Of a DNA stretch of 32,245 bases, positions 7,743 to 16,542 are shown one piece after another (within the stretch, counting starts at the first letter, position 1; each line of letters opens with the position of its first letter). Made by a program: the position numbers and the translations under genes. The DNA lies in assembly GCA_001314815.1 (NCBI GenBank), contig LJXT01000031.1, forward strand, positions 1-32,245. The letters run 5' to 3'. This stretch comes from Algoriphagus marincola HL-49. GTDB taxonomy: Bacteria; Bacteroidota; Bacteroidia; Cytophagales; Cyclobacteriaceae. Under the pieces are notes generated by a model, which worked only from the letters and a program-made list of their open reading frames with translations, ran no database searches and had not been told where the DNA came from.

Positions 7743-9218
7743 ATGGGCAAAGTCGCCAATCAAAGTTTCCGCACTGCCATTTTTTCCTATCTGGGAGTAG
7801 TCATTGGCTACTTTAATGTCCTTTGGCTTTACCCCTATGCATTAGAAGCTGCAGAATTGGGTACATTTCGCACCATTCAAGATCTTGCACTGCTGATTGT
7901 CCCTTTTGCCCAATTGGGGCTAGGAAACGGAATCACGAGGTATTTCCCAAAGTTACAAAGCAACCAAAGCTCTTTTTTGAGTTTTAGCCTTTTGATAGCT
8001 TTTCTGGGCTTTATTTTAGCTGCTTCCTTGTTTTGGCTCTTTCAGGATGAAATCGTTGGACTTTTCGCCAAAAATTCCCCCGAAGTCATCAGATACCTAT
8101 GGATTGTCCTTTTTATCACCTTTTTAGCCTTAGCCAATTCCATACTCGACGCCTATAGTCGATCCTATTTAAAAGTCTCCATACCAACATTCTTCAGAGA
8201 GGTTTTCCTGAGGCTGCTGACTGGAATTTGGATGATCTTTTACCTTATCAAATGGATAGATTTTGATCAGATGATGGCTGGCTTAATTGGAGTCTATGGC
8301 CTTCCGCTAATCGGAATGGTGGTATACCTGAGCTATCTTCGTGTCCTCAAATTGGACTTTTCCTGGTCTAAATTTCCAAAGGGTTTTCGAACCGCTTTTA
8401 TCCAATTCAGCCTAATTACCTTTCTGGCTACTGCTGCTTCTACCTTGATTTTAAAGATCGATTCCATCATGGTCAGTTCACTTATTAGCCTTGAGGCGAA
8501 TGCTATTTACACGATCGCATTTAGTATGGCTATCGTAATAGAAATGCCAAGACGGGCTATTTCTCAGGTGATTATGCCTGTGATCGCTGATCATTTTTCC
8601 AAAGAAAATCATCCTGCGATTCAAAAAATCTACACTCAAGTTTCCAACCGTCAATTTTATATCAGCCTTCTGATTTTTCTGGGGATTTGGATCAATATTG
8701 ATTTCATCTACCGTTTGATTCCAAACAGTAGCCTCTATGAGGCAGGAAAATGGGTGGTTTTTTGGATTGGTTTAGGAAAAGTCATTGATGCCCTCTTTTC
8801 TGCCAACTCTGAAATTTTGGTCTTTTCCAAATACTTTAAATTCAACCTCTTCGCAACCATCCTGATGAGTATCATGATCATTCTGTTGAATTATCTGCTC
8901 ATCCCGCAATTTGGCATTTCCGGGGCAGCCATTGCATCAGCCTTGGTAATGTTACTTTTTAATATGGTTAAGTTCTTCTTTTTGAAATACCGATTACAAA
9001 TGAACCCTTTTAGCCCGGAAACATTAAAAATTTTGATTTTGGGAATAGCCCTTTTTCTACTGTTTATGGGCTTACCTACATTTGAAAACTACTGGTTGGA
9101 TTTTGTGCTCCAAAGCATAATCTTAGTTTCTTTCTTTCTTGGATTGGCAATGCTGGGCTGGGTCGGAAAAGAAGAATGGGAATGGATCAGAGAAAAAATT
9201 AAAAAGCCCAAGCCTTAG
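7743..9218 (+). CDS. Polysaccharide flippase (Wzx/MurJ-type, MOP superfamily)
   Basis: The 491-residue protein is almost entirely hydrophobic, with about 12-14 predicted membrane helices and short polar loops. The N-terminal segment (SYLGVVIGYFNVLWLYPYAL, 15-34) and the following LGTFRTIQDLALLIVPFAQLGLGNGITRYFPKL region have the pattern of oligosaccharide flippases of the polysaccharide synthesis family. These export lipid-linked glycans across the inner membrane. No glycosyltransferase genes flank it, so the substrate (capsule, O-antigen or exopolysaccharide) is unknown. It follows the feo operon after 44 nt and could be read through from it, but a functional link is not expected. MATE-type drug export is the alternative and seems less likely. 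Confidence 0.83.
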   Translation: MGKVANQSFRTAIFSYLGVVIGYFNVLWLYPYALEAAELGTFRTIQDLALLIVPFAQLGLGNGITRYFPKLQSNQSSFLSFSLLIAFLGFILAASLFWLFQDEIVGLFAKNSPEVIRYLWIVLFITFLALANSILDAYSRSYLKVSIPTFFREVFLRLLTGIWMIFYLIKWIDFDQMMAGLIGVYGLPLIGMVVYLSYLRVLKLDFSWSKFPKGFRTAFIQFSLITFLATAASTLILKIDSIMVSSLISLEANAIYTIAFSMAIVIEMPRRAISQVIMPVIADHFSKENHPAIQKIYTQVSNRQFYISLLIFLGIWINIDFIYRLIPNSSLYEAGKWVVFWIGLGKVIDALFSANSEILVFSKYFKFNLFATILMSIMIILLNYLLIPQFGISGAAIASALVMLLFNMVKFFFLKYRLQMNPFSPETLKILILGIALFLLFMGLPTFENYWLDFVLQSIILVSFFLGLAMLGWVGKEEWEWIREKIKKPKP

Positions 9219-9307
9219 AGTGTTACAAACCTCCTTATAGACAAGATTTGAGCTGCCTTAAATCCGCAAACTTCCACTGTTATCCTGCGTTTTGTGCGAG
9301 GCCCCGA

Positions 9308-9325
9308 TCCCGATAGCTATCGGGA
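9308..9325. repeat. 18-bp perfect palindrome, possible REP-like unit
   Basis: TCCCGATAGCTATCGGGA is fully self-complementary. Flanking CCC (9303-9305) and GGG (9328-9330) could extend the stem across an internal loop. Its GC-rich, self-complementary form in an intergenic region is typical of repeated extragenic palindromes; copy number in the genome cannot be judged here. Confidence 0.5.
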
Positions 9326-9640
9326 CAGGGTGAGGCCTGTTTTTGGAAAGGGCTTCACTCGGTATAGTTGTTAATTGTGAAGTTTGAACATGTCAGCGGC
9401 CTGGGCTTTGACAAATATACGGATATTACATCGACGGGTTAAATTAGGGAGCGGATAATTCGTAATTCTCTTTTCTCTAATTAACTTTAAGCATGAAGAA
9501 AAGCATATCCCGGAGAATAAAATTCAGGAGCTTATTTTGAAAAATTCCTTAAAACCTGAAATTCAATCTGTACAGAACAAATAAACATATTAGGTTCAGA
9601 ATTTTATTTCAATTCCATTAAAAATCTATCAAGAAGCCTT

Positions 9641-9648
9641 TAACTTTG
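9641..9648 (+). promoter_or_regulatory. Predicted -7 promoter element for the two-domain USP gene
   Basis: TAACTTTG matches TAnnTTTG exactly, 16 nt before the first ATG (9665) and 40 nt before the ATG at 9689. No clear -33 TTTG was seen. Confidence 0.45.
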
Positions 9649-9664
9649 TATTGTCAAATTTTGC

Positions 9665-10591
9665 ATGCCCATGTACTTGATTAAGAAAATGATTGTTTGC
9701 CTGGATCAGTCCAGCTTAGACAAAACCTTGGTCGAATTCGCACAATTTATTGCCAGAGTCAATCAAACCAAGAAGATATTTTTTGTCAATGTGATCAAAA
9801 ACCTTTCGGTTCCTAAGGAAGTCCTGGAGGAATTTCCAAACCTCATAGAGAATATGATCACTGAAAGGCAGAATGCAATGCAAAAAACTGTTTCAGAGGT
9901 TTTTGGGAATCAAAAAGACATCTCGCTAAACTATGTGGTAAAGGAAGGAAACCTATCAAAAAAGATCCTGAAGCTTTCTGAGGAAAAGTCAGTGGATATG
10001 ATCATCATTGGTAGAAAAACCACCCTTCCAGGCACAGGGGTCGCTGCTTTGAGACTAGCCAGAAGAGCGAGCTGTTCCCTATTGATCATTCCTGAAACTA
10101 CCGTTCCAAAGGTCCAAAAAATCCTTGTGCCCTCAGACTTTTCTGAATATTCCAAAGATGCCATGGAAGAGGCAATTATGATCGCAGCAAAGCATGGTAA
10201 CGCTGAAATTGTTTGTCAGAATGTATTCAATGTCCCTTCAGGTTATCATTTTACAGGAAAAACTTACGAAGAATTTACCCAAATCATGCTGATGCATGCC
10301 GAGATAAATTACAAGAAGTTTATCCGAAAAATTGATACGAAAAACATCAAAATCACGCCTGTTTACACACAAGATGACAATGATGATCCTGTACAGGAAA
10401 TCATTGACAAGGCCTTGGAAATCGGAGCTGACGGTATCGTGATCGGTGCAAAAGGGCGGACCGCCGCCACAGCATTATTCATTGGAAGTATGGCCGAGCG
10501 TTTGATTCAGTTCAATGATACCCTGCCCCTCTTGGTCACTAGACCAAAAGGAAAAAATGCAGGAATTCTAGATTACATCTTAGAAATCTAA
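9665..10591 (+). CDS. Universal stress protein with two UspA domains
   Basis: The product has 308 residues from the first ATG; ATGs at 9671 and 9689 (MIVCLDQSS) are possible starts and the last fits the family best. Domain 1 spans about 8-145 and has a degenerate nucleotide loop (GRKTTLPGTG). Domain 2 spans about 150-293, begins VQKILVPSDFSEYSKDA, and keeps the ATP motif G261-x2-G264-x9-G274-S275. A short tail (DYILEI) closes the protein. Tandem USPs of this kind are stress and energy-state proteins of unknown precise action. The 3' end overlaps the converging metallopeptidase gene by 4 nt. It differs from the other USP in this window by having the intact motif in the second rather than the first domain. 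Confidence 0.87.
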   Translation: MPMYLIKKMIVCLDQSSLDKTLVEFAQFIARVNQTKKIFFVNVIKNLSVPKEVLEEFPNLIENMITERQNAMQKTVSEVFGNQKDISLNYVVKEGNLSKKILKLSEEKSVDMIIIGRKTTLPGTGVAALRLARRASCSLLIIPETTVPKVQKILVPSDFSEYSKDAMEEAIMIAAKHGNAEIVCQNVFNVPSGYHFTGKTYEEFTQIMLMHAEINYKKFIRKIDTKNIKITPVYTQDDNDDPVQEIIDKALEIGADGIVIGAKGRTAATALFIGSMAERLIQFNDTLPLLVTRPKGKNAGILDYILEI

Positions 10592-11481
10592 AGCATTTCA
10601 GCACTAAAAGTATCTCCCTGAGACAGATCTCCTGTATCGAATCCCTTTTTAAACCAGCGCATTCGCTGAGCTGAGGTACCATGGGTGAAAGAGTCTGGCA
10701 CTACCCGTCCGGTAGCCTGTTTTTGTAGTCGGTCATCCCCAATGGCATTAGCGGCATTCAGGCCCTCTTCGAGGTCTCCTGCTTCCATCATCCCACTTAC
10801 TCGCTGTGAATGATGAGCCCAAACTCCAGCCAGAAAGTCAGCCTGAAGTTCCAATCGCACCGAATATTGATTGTATTCCCGATCTGAAATCTTTCCCCGA
10901 AGCTTCTGTACTTCGTCGGTAATTCCCATGATTTTTTGGATATGATGGCCTACCTCATGCGCAATGACATAGGCTTGCGCAAAATCTCCCGGAGCATTGA
11001 GTCGCTGCTCCATCTCCTGAAAAAAGCTTAAATCAATGTATAGTTTTTCATCTGCCGGACAGTAAAAAGGCCCCGTCGCAGCACTTGCATTTCCACAGGC
11101 AGAGGAAACAGCACCAGAAAAAAGCACCAGAGTTGGTTCCCGGTAATTTTCGATCAATTGATTCCAAACAGTCTCAGTATCAGCTAATATCACGGAGCAA
11201 AACTCAGCTAAGCGATCATCTTCAGGACTGGATTGGTAATTTACCTCAGTGGTAAATCCTTGACCTCCACCCAAAAAGCCACCGATCAAGGAAAGTGGAT
11301 TCACTCCAAGCAAGATTGAGCCCCCGATAAAGACTGCGACGATCACGAGACCGGTTTTCGAGAAAAGCATTCGAAGCAAAGGTGCAAGCAACATTGGGTT
11401 AATTCCCCCGCCACCGCTTGGACCGCGTTGCCCTCTTCGGTCTTCTATATTGCTACTGCGTCTACGACCTTCCCATTTCAT
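10588..11481 (-). CDS. Neutral zinc metallopeptidase, YpfJ/KPN_02809 family
   Basis: The 297-residue protein starts with a charged, glycine-rich cytoplasmic stretch (KWEGRRRSSNIEDRRG), then a membrane helix at about 43-60 (TGLVIVAVFIGGSILLGV). The catalytic domain has the zinc motif H175-E-V-G-H179, and the downstream RLELQADFLAGVWAHH segment (209-224) that supplies further conserved acidic residues. CPADEKLYIDLSFF (141-154) is also typical of the family. It is a membrane-anchored putative protease of uncertain substrate; catalytic activity has rarely been shown for this family. Its stop overlaps the stop of the convergent USP gene by 4 nt. No terminator separates them. Confidence 0.92.
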   Translation of the reverse strand: MKWEGRRRSSNIEDRRGQRGPSGGGGINPMLLAPLLRMLFSKTGLVIVAVFIGGSILLGVNPLSLIGGFLGGGQGFTTEVNYQSSPEDDRLAEFCSVILADTETVWNQLIENYREPTLVLFSGAVSSACGNASAATGPFYCPADEKLYIDLSFFQEMEQRLNAPGDFAQAYVIAHEVGHHIQKIMGITDEVQKLRGKISDREYNQYSVRLELQADFLAGVWAHHSQRVSGMMEAGDLEEGLNAANAIGDDRLQKQATGRVVPDSFTHGTSAQRMRWFKKGFDTGDLSQGDTFSAEML

Positions 11482-11603
11482 TTGCTATTGATTTAGATTG
11501 ATAAAAAAACAGTATGAAAGCCCTAAATTCCATGAGAAACTTTCCAGCTTTCATAAAAATAACCAAATTACATGCATTCAACACAACCCAAAATAGTAAA
11601 CCT

Positions 11604-12383
11604 ATGAAAACCAAAAATCTCTCTATTCACTGGATTATTGCTTTAGCCTTAATTTTTATGGGCACTGCTGTAGCAAAGGCCCAAGTTGGAGTTGGCACAG
11701 CTCCGATTGATGGAGCTGAATTGATGCTAGATGGAAGCAAAGAAATGCTTTTAGAAAAATGGCAATATTGGCAGGGACCTCGCTTCTCGGCTGAGCCTCC
11801 CATCAAATGGATGGAAGTGAAAGACCCAGTAGATGGAGGAAAGGCGATCAGTAGCAATGATCCTGCAGCAGCAGGCGGAAAATATGGTGCAGCTGATATT
11901 GTAACTAAAAAAGAATATCGGGATTTTAGAGCCCATGTGGAATTTTTGATCAAAAATGAGGGAGGAAATAGTGGAGTCTATCTCCAAAATCGATATGAAA
12001 TCCAAATCCTAGACGGAGACTATGGCCTACATGGCTTGGCCGCGGTAATCAACGAACATCTACCAAAGGAAGAAGCCTACAATGGTCTTGGAAAATGGAA
12101 TGCCTATGATATTGTCTTCAAAGCAGCCCGCTTTGAGAATGGAACACTTACAGAAAAGGCTCGGGTGACGATTTACTTCAATGGCAAAAAAATTCATGAG
12201 GATGTGAGTATCCAGCAGGTTTGGGGTGGTCCAAACTCCGGCATCGATGGCGGAAATGATGGAGGAAAAGGAATTACAGACCGTCCTGGCGGATTGAAAC
12301 TGCAGGCGGAAGGACACGATGTATTTTACAGAAACATCTGGATCAAACCGCTGAACTTGGATGGGCAATCCACGGATTTCTAA
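11604..12383 (+). CDS. Secreted DUF1080 / 3-keto-disaccharide hydrolase family protein
   Basis: Starting at ATG 11604 the protein has 259 residues with a clear signal peptide (MKTKNLSIHWIIALALIFMG, cleavage near AKAQ). An in-frame ATG at 11514 would add 30 residues ahead of the signal and is rejected. The mature domain is the LamG-like DUF1080 fold: LLDGSKEM, then YGAADIVTKKEYRDFRAHVEF, GGNSGVYLQNRYEIQILD and a C-terminal FYRNIWIKPL strand. Members cleave 3-keto glycosides made by dehydrogenases, or act as concanavalin-like sugar hydrolases. GMC dehydrogenase and gluconate-dehydrogenase subunit 3 genes 2.5 kb away on the opposite strand give a plausible partner enzyme. It stands alone and is followed by a hairpin terminator. 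Confidence 0.87.
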   Translation: MKTKNLSIHWIIALALIFMGTAVAKAQVGVGTAPIDGAELMLDGSKEMLLEKWQYWQGPRFSAEPPIKWMEVKDPVDGGKAISSNDPAAAGGKYGAADIVTKKEYRDFRAHVEFLIKNEGGNSGVYLQNRYEIQILDGDYGLHGLAAVINEHLPKEEAYNGLGKWNAYDIVFKAARFENGTLTEKARVTIYFNGKKIHEDVSIQQVWGGPNSGIDGGNDGGKGITDRPGGLKLQAEGHDVFYRNIWIKPLNLDGQSTDF

Positions 12384-12398
12384 TTCTCAAACATCAAA

Positions 12399-12432
12399 AA
12401 GAAAGGCTTTCTGGATAGAGAAAGCTTTTCTT
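12399..12432 (+). terminator. Hairpin terminator after the DUF1080 gene
   Basis: A 14-bp stem with one G-T wobble (AAGAAAGGCTTTCT with AGAAAGCTTTTCTT, loop GGATAG) starts 15 nt after the stop. The right arm itself is T-rich. Confidence 0.65.
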
Positions 12433-12572
12433 AAGGTTAAACCTCCCTTATTTTCTTGACCTCCCACTCAGAGGATTCAGCACTACTGGTATTTTTTTAT
12501 CAAGATGAATAATTTCTCTAATCGATTAACTTTTTCGAATTGTTCAATTTATTCATTTCATATACAATGATA

Positions 12573-12600
12573 AAAGCCACCCCCAAATTGGGATGGCTTA
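12573..12600 (-). terminator. Terminator of the minus-strand pair ending at 12612
   Basis: On the minus strand AAGCCATCCC pairs with GGGGTGGCTT (one wobble), loop AATTTG, followed by TT. It lies 12 nt past the stop of the 177-aa exported protein. Confidence 0.7.
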
Positions 12601-12611
12601 GTTTTCAAAAG

Positions 12612-13145
12612 TCAATGCAATTCAAATTCAAGCGGAACTCCACATTCGTATTTCCATTTTCCCAATGTGTCTTTTTTTAGAACATGAACACTTTTTTGAT
12701 CTACACTTCTACTAAAAACAAAAGAGTAATCGCCTATGATTATTGGCTCAGAAAGAAAACTAACTTTTGATCTTTTTTTTCTCTTCGAAGTTTTGATTTT
12801 ATCCGAAAGCTTTTTCCAATAGATCTCTTTTTCTTCTAAGTCAAAAACCTGTTTTTTTAATTCAGAAAAAGCTAGTTTAATATCTGGTTCTTTGAATGAA
12901 CAAAAACCGACTCCCATATCTGAGTAATTATCTTCATTCCATAACGATTGCATCCAAGATTCAAACGGTATGGTATGATAATAAACATCAATGGTCTTTT
13001 CTTTTGCCTTCCTATATGTATTTTCCAAGACATTATATTGTTCCTCTGTCAACTCTGCCTTTCTTTGGCCGAAGCTCTCATTTTGAAAAATTAAGAGAAA
13101 GACGAAGAATAAACATATTTTAATTACACTTTTCTCCATTTGCAT
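12612..13145 (-). CDS. Hypothetical exported protein (177 aa)
   Basis: The product has a signal peptide (IKICLFFVFLLIFQNESFGQ, cleavage near residue 26) and a small, lysine-rich mature part with no domain I recognise. The middle is charged and probably helical (ELKKQVFDLEEKEIYWKKLSDKIKTSKRKKRSK). Two in-frame starts exist, ATG 13145 and ATG 13139. Either one lies inside the 3' end of the preceding gene (overlap 20-26 nt), so the two are almost certainly co-transcribed and perhaps translationally coupled. It is distinctly AT-rich compared with the genes to its right. A terminator follows. It may act with the HExxH lipoprotein encoded upstream, for example as an inhibitor or partner, but this is only inferred from the coupling. 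Confidence 0.7.
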   Translation of the reverse strand: MQMEKSVIKICLFFVFLLIFQNESFGQRKAELTEEQYNVLENTYRKAKEKTIDVYYHTIPFESWMQSLWNEDNYSDMGVGFCSFKEPDIKLAFSELKKQVFDLEEKEIYWKKLSDKIKTSKRKKRSKVSFLSEPIIIGDYSFVFSRSVDQKSVHVLKKDTLGKWKYECGVPLEFELH

Positions 13146-14628
13146 TATAATTTCCGGTTGCTTCGTTCTCTAATATTTTACTTATCTCACTCCAACTGCT
13201 TCCAGAAGGAATTAAGTTTTTTACTTCATCTAATGGAACTTCAGTTCCGTCTTTCAAGAGTCCTCCAAAAGCCATCTTGTAATAGTAGTCAAACCCTAAA
13301 CTACCACCTGTAGGGCCATACTTCTTATCCCAATTATAAAGAGATACTGCCATTCCAAGAACATATTGGCTCATTAATGCATGATGTGTATCAGGTAGAT
13401 TCTCTGGATATTCTTTCCAATATTCATTCAGCAATTGTACCGTATTCATATCAGTTTGAATCTTTGCTTGTTTCAGTAAATAAGCATGGACCGTTTCATG
13501 AATAATTGTTCTTGCGATACTTAGAGATGTTGCGGTTCGCAGATAATCGTCACTCAATGTTATGGTGATGACACCATTTACGATGGGAGAAGTAGATCCA
13601 CCAGCTTGCGAACCTGTATTACCATTCCGGATACGATAGTCAAATTGCCCACTTTGTTCAAATAGATCAAGCATTCCCGGAAAGATATCCAAGCTGCCCA
13701 GCCCTGTCATATCAGTGAGATAAGCACTTCCTTTCGATAGTTCCTTAAAGATATCTGCAGCGCAGGGGTTGGTCAGTTGCATGATGATTGTCTTGGGAGT
13801 AGGGAGCGAAGGTGGTTCGTACGGTGGAACATCGCGTGGCGGAGCCGTCACTGGATCATCGCAGCATGGGGGACGCTGATAGTCATGGTAGTCTCTTCCA
13901 TCTCCTGAGCCTCCTCCTGGAGTATAACCGCCAGAACCAGAACAAAAAGTTTGGACAACTATAGTAGGTGGTACAACAACTACAATACCATTTGAATCTG
14001 TATAATTATTTGAGATTTCCCGTGTTATTTGTATACAATCTCCGGCTATTCGAGCTTGTTCTCCTGTCGAGGTTAATGGACTATATTTGAAATGGCCTAC
14101 CACTTCACCATTCTCAAATGTAAATCCAATAAAGTGCCGCTCATCATAGGTCCAGATATCTACCACACCGGACCAATCATGGGGGATGCCATCGTAATAG
14201 ATTCCTTCAAAATCTTCTATCGAGCCTTCTCCATCGGGATAGTATCTAGCGATTACCGGATCGAAGCGCTGCTCGGTAGGATGGCTGATAAACATAATAT
14301 TCTGAATGACCAGCTCTTTTACGTCCCGATCCGGAAAGCTGTCCAGCATACTGGCAGGGAAGTACTTTGTTGCATTCTCCAAACTCACTTCAAAAACTTC
14401 ACGTCCATCCGGAAAGAAATAATGATGAAATTGCTCCCAATCGGGTTCTTTTTCGAAAAATGGGAGGATTAGCTCCTGAGATTCTGTTCGGAAGTTAGTG
14501 CCACGCTCGGGTAATCGGAGCTTGGTCTTATTAGCTTCAAACCAGTCTCGGACTTGAGCCAGCTGTGAAGATTCACTGAGCTCGATAGTAGGGTTTTCTG
14601 GTTCGGGAATACAAGCGGATAGCATCAT
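13120..14628 (-). CDS. Putative lipoprotein with HExxH metallopeptidase motif
   Basis: From ATG 14628 the protein has 502 residues and starts MMLSACIPEP, with a lipobox LSAC only six residues in. The frame stays open upstream to 14658, and those ten codons (IRFSTIIWII) would complete a normal lipoprotein signal, so the true start may be a rare ATC at 14658. Residues 7-225 are a beta-rich domain of unknown type; 226-280 is a low-complexity linker rich in Gly, Pro and Asp with C229, C255, C256. The C-terminal domain (about 285-500) begins TNPCAADIFKELSKG and contains TIIHETVHAYL with H377-E378-x2-H381, then THHALMSQYV (414-423) as a possible third-ligand region. This is the layout of zincin-like domains common in Bacteroidota surface proteins. 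Substrate unknown. Confidence 0.78.
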   Translation of the reverse strand: MMLSACIPEPENPTIELSESSQLAQVRDWFEANKTKLRLPERGTNFRTESQELILPFFEKEPDWEQFHHYFFPDGREVFEVSLENATKYFPASMLDSFPDRDVKELVIQNIMFISHPTEQRFDPVIARYYPDGEGSIEDFEGIYYDGIPHDWSGVVDIWTYDERHFIGFTFENGEVVGHFKYSPLTSTGEQARIAGDCIQITREISNNYTDSNGIVVVVPPTIVVQTFCSGSGGYTPGGGSGDGRDYHDYQRPPCCDDPVTAPPRDVPPYEPPSLPTPKTIIMQLTNPCAADIFKELSKGSAYLTDMTGLGSLDIFPGMLDLFEQSGQFDYRIRNGNTGSQAGGSTSPIVNGVITITLSDDYLRTATSLSIARTIIHETVHAYLLKQAKIQTDMNTVQLLNEYWKEYPENLPDTHHALMSQYVLGMAVSLYNWDKKYGPTGGSLGFDYYYKMAFGGLLKDGTEVPLDEVKNLIPSGSSWSEISKILENEATGNYNANGEKCN

Positions 14629-14777
14629 AATAATCCAAATAATAGTGCTAAACCGGATTTAGCTAGATTTTTGTACTTGGGGGGGCAAAAGTGTTGTTCA
14701 TAAATCTTTAGCTTAGTTGATCGATTAAATGATAAGTCAATCTAAAACCTAAAATCTAATTATCAAACTCTGGGCCT

Positions 14778-14804
14778 AAAAAAACCCAAATCTTTAGACT
14801 TGGG
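14778..14804 (-). terminator. Terminator of the GMC dehydrogenase operon
   Basis: On the minus strand CCCAAGTC pairs with GATTTGGG (one wobble), loop TAAA, followed by seven T. It lies 28 nt past the GMC stop codon. Confidence 0.8.
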
Positions 14805-14832
14805 CTATTCTTAATTCTACATTTTTAATTTA

Positions 14833-16542
14833 TCATTTCTTACTCTCCGCAACCGCATGATGCGCTGCTCTCGCCGCAAAGGCCATATAAGTCAATGATG
14901 GATTCTGCGTCGAGGTAGAGGTCATCGAGGCGCCATCGGTCACATAGACATTGGGTACGGCATGCAATTGATGGTTGGCATTGAGCAGGGAAGTTTTGGG
15001 GTCTTTGCCCATGCGTACGCCCCCCATTTCATGAATATCCAAACCTGGCGCCTGCTTGCTATCACTGGATCGGATATTGGTAAATCCTGCCTTGGTAAAC
15101 ATCTCCGTCATTTGCTCGATGTAATCTTTGACCATTTTTTCATCATTGTCATCGTAGTCCACCGAGATTTTGAGCTGTGGCATTCCCCATTCATCTTTGA
15201 GATTGGGGTCAAGCGCGACGTAATTGCTTTCCTTCGGAATGGTTTCGCCCATCATATGCGAACCTACGCGCCAAGGTCCATATTGATCGGGGTTGAGCAG
15301 GCTGTTTTTGAGATCCATTCCTACGCCGCTTGTATCTGCACCTGCACCACGGCTGGCAGAGAATCCTGCTGCATAGCCCCGGAGAAAATCCGTTTCCTGC
15401 TTGAAGACATTTCGGAACCTCGGGAAATAGCCACTTGTCGGTCTTCCGCCGCTTGTGGTGTATTCGGAATGTCCCTCATATTCTCCGGAGACACGTGCCC
15501 GGTAGTTGTGAAAGGCCACATATTTCCCAAGTAGCCCATTGTCATTGCCAAGCCCGTTAGGGAATCGGCTGGACGTTGAGTTCAACAAAATGGCATTGGT
15601 ATTCAAAGCGGCTGCATTTACAAAGATCACATCCGCGTAGAACTCTTCCATTTCTTTGGTCAGGCGATCGATGATTCGGACTCCCGTTGCTTTTCCTTTC
15701 TCATCATCGTAAATGATAGAGTGTACCACAGCATTCGGCCGGAGCGTGAGGTTTCCGGTTTTCAGAGCCCAAGGGATGGTAGAGGAATTAGAACTGAAGT
15801 ATCCACCGAAAGGGCATCCTCGCTGACAGAGGTTCCGATTTTGGCATTTGGCTCGGCCTTGCTGCGCATAGAAATCCAAGTTTCCGTTGATGTGAGCACA
15901 TCGGGCAGAAATCATGTGGCGGTCATTTCCGTAATGCTTATTGAGTTGAGCGGCGAAGTGTTTCTCGACCACATTGAGTTCGTATCCCGGTAAAAACTCG
16001 CCGTCTGGCAATTGAGGAATACCGTCTCGGTTGCCGGAGACTCCTGCAAATTTCTCCACATGGCTGTACCAAGGCGCAATATCCTTGTAGCGAATCGGCC
16101 AATCCACGGCAAATCCATCCCGAGCCGGTCCTTCGAAATCAAAGTCTGACCAGCGCTGTACTTGTCTAGCCCAAAGAAGGGATTTTCCTCCGACCTGATA
16201 GCCCCGAATCCAATCGAATGGCTTTTCCTGAACGTAAGGATGCTCGGTGTCTTTTACGAAAAAATGCATGGCATCTTCCCGAAAGGCATAGCATCGGCTG
16301 ATGACGGGATTTTCTTTTTTGATATCTTCCGGAATTTGACCACGATGCGGGAATTCATATGGAAGCATGTTTGTCGTCGGGTAATCCTTGATGTGCTCGA
16401 CATTTCTACCTCGCTCCAGCATCAGGGTTTTGACTCCCAAATCGCAAAACTCTTTGGCAGCCCAAGCTCCACTGATACCCGAGCCGATGACGATGGCCTG
16501 ATAGGTTCGATCTTGCTTACTTTTGAGATTTAGATTAGCCAT
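14833..16542 (-). CDS. GMC family oxidoreductase (gluconate/glucoside 3-dehydrogenase-like large subunit)
   Basis: This 569-residue FAD enzyme begins with the dinucleotide motif GSGISG (20-25) and E43 for the ribose. It has the family's GYQVGGKSLLWARQ region (114-127), a three-Cys segment C233-x5-C239-x3-C243 followed by PFGGYFSSNS, and the C-terminal GMC domain with H504 (DIHEMGGVRMG) and NPSLT (547-551). No signal peptide is present. Such subunits are carried out of the cytoplasm together with a Tat-tagged small subunit, and the gene for exactly that subunit lies upstream with an 8-nt overlap. The enzymes oxidise sugars, sugar acids or the C3 hydroxyl of glycosides, passing electrons to a cytochrome or quinone. 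The DUF1080 protein and fucosidase nearby favour a glycoside substrate. Confidence 0.92.
   Translation of the reverse strand: MANLNLKSKQDRTYQAIVIGSGISGAWAAKEFCDLGVKTLMLERGRNVEHIKDYPTTNMLPYEFPHRGQIPEDIKKENPVISRCYAFREDAMHFFVKDTEHPYVQEKPFDWIRGYQVGGKSLLWARQVQRWSDFDFEGPARDGFAVDWPIRYKDIAPWYSHVEKFAGVSGNRDGIPQLPDGEFLPGYELNVVEKHFAAQLNKHYGNDRHMISARCAHINGNLDFYAQQGRAKCQNRNLCQRGCPFGGYFSSNSSTIPWALKTGNLTLRPNAVVHSIIYDDEKGKATGVRIIDRLTKEMEEFYADVIFVNAAALNTNAILLNSTSSRFPNGLGNDNGLLGKYVAFHNYRARVSGEYEGHSEYTTSGGRPTSGYFPRFRNVFKQETDFLRGYAAGFSASRGAGADTSGVGMDLKNSLLNPDQYGPWRVGSHMMGETIPKESNYVALDPNLKDEWGMPQLKISVDYDDNDEKMVKDYIEQMTEMFTKAGFTNIRSSDSKQAPGLDIHEMGGVRMGKDPKTSLLNANHQLHAVPNVYVTDGASMTSTSTQNPSLTYMAFAARAAHHAVAESKK

Larger units (their letters stand above)
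9219..9664. other. 446-bp gene-free region between flippase and uspA-type gene
   Basis: No convincing reading frame was found on either strand. It contains an 18-bp perfect palindrome (9308-9325), a small terminator-like hairpin with T5 right after it (ACAGG/CCTGT, 9325-9344), and the predicted promoter element of the next gene at 9641-9648. The remaining sequence is AT-rich without recognised structure. Confidence 0.6.

Noticed and set aside
9515..9608. Distant inverted repeat AATAAAATTC/GAATTTTATT
   Set aside because: Ten AT-rich bases about 70 bp apart in AT-rich DNA are expected by chance.
11514..11603. Upstream in-frame ATG adding 30 residues to the DUF1080 protein
   Set aside because: The signal peptide starts at 11604; the extension has no export character.
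14962..15534. 190-codon plus-strand open frame inside the GMC gene
   Set aside because: It is antisense to a strongly conserved coding region and its translation resembles no protein family; it follows from codon composition.
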